Assembly (NCBI GenBank): GCA_016801885.1
Contig: CM028902.1
Span: forward strand, 25,527,580-25,591,579
Direction: 5' to 3'
DNA length: 64,000 nucleotides
Source of the DNA: Toxotes chatareus
Lineage: Eukaryota; Chordata; Actinopteri; Toxotidae
The notes under the pieces: generated by a model
What the model was told of the DNA's origin: nothing
Seen by the model: only the letters and a program-made list of their open reading frames with translations
The model's database searches: none
Made by a program: the position numbers and the translations under genes
Shown here: piece by piece, positions 59,601-64,000 of the stretch
Position numbering within the stretch: the stretch's first letter is position 1
Layout: each line of letters opens with the position of its first letter

Positions 59601-60575
59601 ACACAGCACAGTGTGTTATTGTTACTGTTAAATATTATTATGCACAACTAAAAGAACCAACCACTACAGCGACAAAGTAAATGTCCAGTCACACCCACTT
59701 TGAATTTTACTCATTAAGCAGCTAAAGGAAACAGCCCCAGGAGTAAAAGTTTTACTTTAACAATGAACTGAGAATGTGAAGAAATCACAGTCCTGTCTCG
59801 TAACAACAATTTGTACCTAAAGAGACAATAAGCTCCTGTAACGTCCACTCTCCCCTCAGTCCACCATCTCATTCCTCCACTCTGTCCCCAAGCTCAGCTA
59901 TTGATGCTGCTGCTCGAGCTGCCGACCAGCTACATGATCAGTTATTACCCAGTTCCTGTAGGTTTGGCAAAATGGCAACAACTGCTCTATGCTGAGATCC
60001 ATCCAAGCTCACGTCAGCTCCACGTGAAGCTGAAACCACATGCGGTGCCTGCTCACTGTCACACAAACCCTGAATTACAGGTCAGCTGAAAACTTTATAC
60101 CATGCCACAGTTGGAACGGCCATCGCTACGACAGAGGGGAAGGGAAGGATGGACCACCCCAACTATCTGGCAGTATGCTTCAGTATGAGTTGGACAGACA
60201 GCCAGTTCTCACACATTGTCCCTTTAACAGGTAGAAACAACAGCAAACTGTGTATGATTAGTTAAGACTGAAAAGAAACAGGTGGATTTAATCACACGTG
60301 ACTTTCTTTCTAGCTCCACACATTCGTGGAACACAAACAGATGCTGTCTGCTGAACCTTGCTCACTGTCAGGCGAGTGCATGGATGTAGAGCTCACAAAG
60401 ACAAATGAGAAATCAGAGCTAGAAGAGTCTCTGTGGTCACTGAGATCTGCTGTGTGGACAAAGAGTCACAGGAGGACTCACAGGTTTTGGAGAGTCAAAC
60501 ATAAAGGATTCAAACACTGTACAACAAACCCAGGGCAGCATCTCACAAATGTTTACACTCCCCAGAGGGACAAGG
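56620..60575. other. Intergenic, no gene seen
   Basis: No exon or transposon recognised. It contains a CA tract at 57,738-57,761 and three copies of GGTCCCGGG near 58,022-58,048. Confidence 0.5.
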
Positions 60576-60578
60576 ACA

Positions 60579-61013
60579 CCCACTCCCACTCCCACTCCCA
60601 CTCTCACGCTCACGCACACTCTCACTCCCACTCCCACTCTCACGCTCACGCCCACTCCCACTCCCACTCTCACGCTCACGCCCACTCTCACTCTCACGCC
60701 CACTCCCACTCCCACTCTCACGCTCACGCTCACTCTCACTCCCACTCCCACTCTCACGCTCACGCCCACTCCCACTCTCACGCTCACGCCCACTCTCACT
60801 CTCACTCCCACTCCCACTCTCACGCTCACGCACACTCTCACTCCCACTCCCACTCTCACTCTCACGCCCACTCCCACTCTCTCTCACTCTCACTCCCACT
60901 CCCACCGTCACTCTCACTCTCATGCCCACTCTCACGCTCACGCTCACTCTCACTCCCACTCCCACTCCCACTCTCACGCTCACGCCCACTCTCCCACTCC
61001 CACTCCCACTCTC
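60579..61013. repeat. Hexamer-based array (CACTCC/CACTCT/CACGCT)
   Basis: Variants of CACTCN and CACGCN alternate in higher-order blocks of about 30-70 bp over 435 bp, all pyrimidine-rich on the plus strand. Confidence 0.96.
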
Positions 61014-61160
61014 AGCATTCTTCATAGACGCGTTAGCAGCAGCAAGTGGCCAAAACCTCACAGGCATAAAACACAAAATCAGCCTATATGCAGACAATGT
61101 GCTCCTCTTCCTATCAAAACCATCAATGCATACACCAACATTTCTTATTATTCAGTAAAT
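61014..61160 (+). mobile_element. L1-clade LINE reverse transcriptase fragment
   Basis: A short frame reads ALAAASGQNLTGIKHKISLY followed by ADNVLLFLSKP. This is the RT active-site region of L1/Tx1-type LINEs, where YADD is normal; here it is YADN. The hexamer array abuts its 5' side. A relic only. Confidence 0.75.
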
Positions 61161-61268
61161 CAACATTGTCCACTGCCAACCCTGTATCATGTTTTATATG
61201 CTGCGTGTCCTCCTTCTCCTCTCCTCCATTCCCAGCTGTCCTATCTTCCTCCTCTTCCTCCTCTCACC

Positions 61269-61299
61269 AAGCCCGGCCCTCAGCAGGAGGGCCGGGCTT
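61269..61299. repeat. Perfect 12-bp inverted repeat
   Basis: AAGCCCGGCCCT, a 7-base loop, then AGGGCCGGGCTT. The right arm overlaps the start of the SINE tail. Confidence 0.95.
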
Positions 61300-61378
61300 T
61301 ATTGATCCCTCCTGGGGAAACGACTCTCTGCATTTTACCCACACCAAGTGAACGAAACACACACACACAAGCATGAGC
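61298..61378 (-). mobile_element. SINE tail copy
   Basis: On the minus strand, CATGCTTGTGTGTG, TTTCGTTCACTTGGTGTG and GTAAAATGCAGAGAGTCG match the tail of the SINE at 53,333-53,604. The tRNA-like head is missing. Confidence 0.8.
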
Positions 61379-61379
61379 C

Positions 61380-61638
61380 AGCTTCTCAAACAGATCACAA
61401 TCCCATGGTTTGGCTTTTGTCTCTTGATGCTGATGCTGTAGTAGCTGCACTCTGCATAAAGCAGCACAGACTGCACACTGACCAGGTGAAGCCAACAGAC
61501 ACAGACCACAAAAACAAGAATTAACATTGTCCAACAAAAAAAACACACACTTTGTGTTGTCCATAGGCTCAACCACCCATTACTCTGTTAGTGTAAGTCA
61601 TTCACAATGTACCTGGAATTACTGGCAGCGTCTCCTTG
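61380..61638. other. klhl25: Start of the KLHL25 3' UTR (inferred)
   Basis: No reading frame of interest. By position this is 3' UTR. Confidence 0.4.
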
Positions 61639-62025
61639 TTAGGCAGGTAGGTGTTTCCAGGTGCTGACAAAGGCAGTGGGGATTAATGAATAAGGCACAG
61701 TGGTGATGGAGTTCCAACTGTCTGACGTGGGGTCGTAGCAGTCCAGTGTTTTACACCTCTGCGTCCCAAAATACCCTCCAACCACATACAGCTTGTTTCC
61801 TGAGGCCACGGCGTGACAGCTCATCCGCTTGGACGTCATATCTCCCACTCGAGTCCACTGATTGGTCTCACAGTCAAAGCGATAAGCAGAGGCAGCTGTG
61901 AATTCAGTGTCACCACCCATGATGAAGATCTGGCTCCCTAAGACAGCAGCCGCTGTGTAGCGCCACGGCTGGGGGCATTCAGCTGCAATATTCCAGCGGT
62001 TACCCACAGGGTCATAGCACTGGAC
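61639..62025 (-). CDS. klhl25: KLHL25 last exon, kelch repeats
   Basis: KLHL25 is a BTB-kelch substrate adaptor of Cullin-3 ubiquitin ligase, reported to target 4E-BP1 and ACLY. Acceptor CTGTGTTTAG at 62,026. The 128 residues hold the last kelch blades: PWRYTAAAVLGSQIFIMGGD, KRMSCHAVASGNKLYVVGGY and KTLDCYDPTSDSWNSITTVP. It ends PTAFVSTWKHLPA, then TAA. The wording TEFTAASAYRFDCETNQW and GTQRCKTLDCYDPTSD fits KLHL25 better than its relative ENC1, from memory. The N-terminal BTB and BACK exons lie off the right edge. Confidence 0.88.
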   Translation of the reverse strand, partial: VQCYDPVGNRWNIAAECPQPWRYTAAAVLGSQIFIMGGDTEFTAASAYRFDCETNQWTRVGDMTSKRMSCHAVASGNKLYVVGGYFGTQRCKTLDCYDPTSDSWNSITTVPYSLIPTAFVSTWKHLPA

Positions 62026-62189
62026 CTAAACACAGAAGCCACAGGACGTTAGACAGCTTAGGCTGTGCTACTGCTGACAGTGTTCGAGCACAGACTGTGG
62101 TCATCTGAAGGCAGGAAGACGTCAGACAACCAAGGACTGAAATGAGCCTTGTGAGGAATTGTAAGAAAGGTAAATAGAGAAGCACCAAC

Positions 62190-62333
62190 CTTGGAGGCCT
62201 TGTCTCTGTGAATGGTAGTTCCCCCAAAAACAAAGAGTTTGAGTTTGGCACTGACCACAGCTGCATTACTGACGCCATCTCTTAGAGGAGCCATCATGGT
62301 CCATTTATTACTGAGAGGGTCATACCGCTCAAC
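62190..62333 (-). CDS. klhl25: KLHL25 penultimate exon, kelch repeat
   Basis: A 144-bp exon of exactly 48 codons. Acceptor GTGTTGCCAG, donor TCCAAG|GTTGGT (weak after GT). It encodes VERYDPLSNKWTMMAPLRDG, then VSNAAVVSAKLKLFVFGG and HRDKASK, joining VQCYDPVGNRW in the next exon. Mammalian KLHL25 codes in a single exon as far as I recall, so the introns here are worth noting. A minisatellite begins about 10 bp upstream of the acceptor. Confidence 0.87.
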
Positions 62334-62343
62334 CTGGCAACAC

Positions 62344-62992
62344 GTCCCACAGTAACACACATTAACACACAGTAACACAGTAACGCACAGTAACACACAT
62401 TAACACACAGTAACGCACAGTAACGCACAGTAACACACATTAACACACAGTAACGCACAGTAACACACAGTAACGCACAGTAACACAGTAACGCACAGTA
62501 ACACAGTAACGCACAGTAACGCACAGTAACACAGTAACGCACAGTAACGCACAGTAACGCAGTAACGCACAGTAACGCACAGTAACGCACAGTAACGCAC
62601 AGTAACACAGTAACGCACAGTAACACAGTAACACAGTAACGCACAGTAACGCACAGTAACGCAAAGTAACACAGTAACGCACAGTAACGCACAGTAACGC
62701 ACAGTAACGCACAGTAACGCACAGTAACACAGTAACACAGTAACGCACAGTAACAGTAACGCACAGTAACACAGTAACGCACAGTAACGCACAGTAACAC
62801 ACAGTAACGCACAGTAACACAGTAACACAGTAACGCACAGTAACACAGTAACGCACAGTAACGCACAGTAACGCAAAGTAACACAGTAACGCACAGTAAC
62901 ACACAGTAACGCACAGTAACACACAATAACGCACAGTAACACAGTAACGCACAGTAACACAGTAACGCACAGTAACGCACAGTAACACGTGG
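62344..62992. repeat. 10-bp minisatellite (AGTAACGCAC) beside a KLHL25 splice acceptor
   Basis: Units AGTAACGCAC and AGTAACAC alternate for 650 bp. Three minus frames stay open (RYCALLCVTV period) and are not coding. Confidence 0.98.
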
Positions 62993-63134
62993 CTTAGAGG
63001 CTGACACTTAGAATCAGTGCTCAGTCTTAAACCAAACATACACACAGTGCAAAGATGTGAAGCTGAGTCAGTGTATGAATTGTTCTGTGTTCACATTATT
63101 AGGTTTTAACATAAACTTTTCTCATGAAGCTGTG

Positions 63135-64000
63135 TTCCTGCTGTGTCCCTGATGTGTCCCTGATGTGTTCCTGATGTGTTCCTGCTGTGTCCCTGATGTG
63201 TCCCCGATGTGTTCCTGCTGTGTCCCTGCTGTGTTCCTGATGTCTCCCTGCTGTGTCCCTGATGTGTCCCTGTTGTGTTCCTGCTGTGTCCCTGATGTGT
63301 CCCTGATGTGTTCCTGATGTGTTCCTGCTGTGTTCCTGCTGTGTCCCTGATTTGTCCCCGATGTGTTCCTGCTGTGTCCCTGCTGTGTTCCTGATGTCTC
63401 CCTGCTGTGTTCCTGCTGTTTCCCTGATGTGTCCCTGATGTGTTCCTGCTGTGTTCCTGCTGTGTCCCTGCTGTGTTCCTGATGTCTCCCTGCTGTGTTC
63501 CTGCTGTGTCCCTGCTGTGTTCCTGATGTCTCCCTGCTGTGTCCCTGATGTGTTCCTGATGTCTCCCTGCTGTGTTCCTGATGTCTCCCTGCTGTGTTCC
63601 TGCTGTGTCCCTGCTGTGTTCCTGATGTCTCCCTGCTGTGTCCCTGATGTGTTCCCGATGTGTTCCTGCTGTGTTCCTGATGTCTCCCTGCTGTGTTCCT
63701 GCTGTGTCCCTGCTGTGTTCCTGATGTCTCCCTGCTGTGTCCCTGATGTGTTCCTGATGTCTCCCTGCTGTGTTCCTGATGTCTCCCTGCTGTGTTCCCG
63801 ATGTGTTCCTGCTGTGTCCCTGATGTGTTCCTGATGTCTCCCTGCTGTGTTCCTGATGTCTCCCTGCTGTGTTCCTGCTGTGTCCCTGCTGTGTTCCTGA
63901 TGTCTCCCTGCTGTGTTCCTGATGTCTCCCTGCTGTGTTCCCGATGTGTTCCTGCTGTGTTCCCGATGTCTCCCTGCTGTGTTCCTGCTGTGTCCCTGCT
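63135..64000. repeat. Minisatellite of about 10-11 bp running off the right edge
   Basis: CTGCTGTGTCC, CTGATGTGTTC and CTGATGTCTCC units in mixed order, at least 860 bp. Confidence 0.98.

Noticed and set aside
62344..64000. CRISPR-like array
   Set aside because: Units are contiguous with no unique spacers and lie in eukaryotic intron sequence; the same applies to all arrays in the window.

Overview
This is vertebrate nuclear DNA, almost certainly from a teleost fish. It has spliced genes with GT-AG introns, very long CA/TG microsatellites and many minisatellites. It also carries an L2-type LINE, Tc1-like and hAT transposon relics, and tRNA-derived SINEs. The genes were recognised by comparing conceptual translations with remembered human proteins. 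No database search was run.

Layout. Every gene I recognise lies on the minus strand, so transcription runs right to left. (1) Positions 1 to about 48,300 hold the 5' part of AKAP13, a PKA-anchoring Rho guanine-nucleotide exchange factor. I can place a probable noncoding first exon in a CpG-rich promoter region near 48.2 kb. The start codon is at 27,060, and fifteen coding exons run from 27,060 to 264. They join in a single reading frame of about 1,867 codons. The C1, DH and PH domains must lie off the left edge. (2) Intron 1 (27,072-48,184) holds a 13-bp minisatellite, a 61-bp tandem array, an hAT element with a perfect 8-bp target duplication, two Tc1-like relics, a SINE and several short arrays. 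(3) Intron 10 (3,759-17,496) holds a broken L2 LINE, the right half of a Tc1-like element and two very long CA tracts. (4) SKA1, a kinetochore-microtubule coupling protein, is complete at 49,884-52,740, with six coding exons and 249 residues. (5) Two tRNA-Gly(GCC) genes sit at 53.6 and 54.2 kb, beside a tRNA-derived SINE. (6) Two exons of an unrecognised gene lie at 54.7-55.2 kb. (7) The last two kelch-domain exons of KLHL25 lie at 61.6-62.3 kb; its BTB and BACK domains are off the right edge. The window ends inside a minisatellite.

There is no operon-like logic. AKAP13 (Rho and PKA signalling scaffold), SKA1 (mitosis) and KLHL25 (Cullin-3 adaptor) are separate genes. The most distinctive property is the density of tandem repeats, several of which lie directly against splice sites of AKAP13, SKA1 and KLHL25. 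I found no convincing novel gene system. The best leads are the repeat-bounded splice sites, an Ala/Val-rich candidate helix in the large AKAP13 exon, and the unidentified gene at 54.7-55.2 kb.
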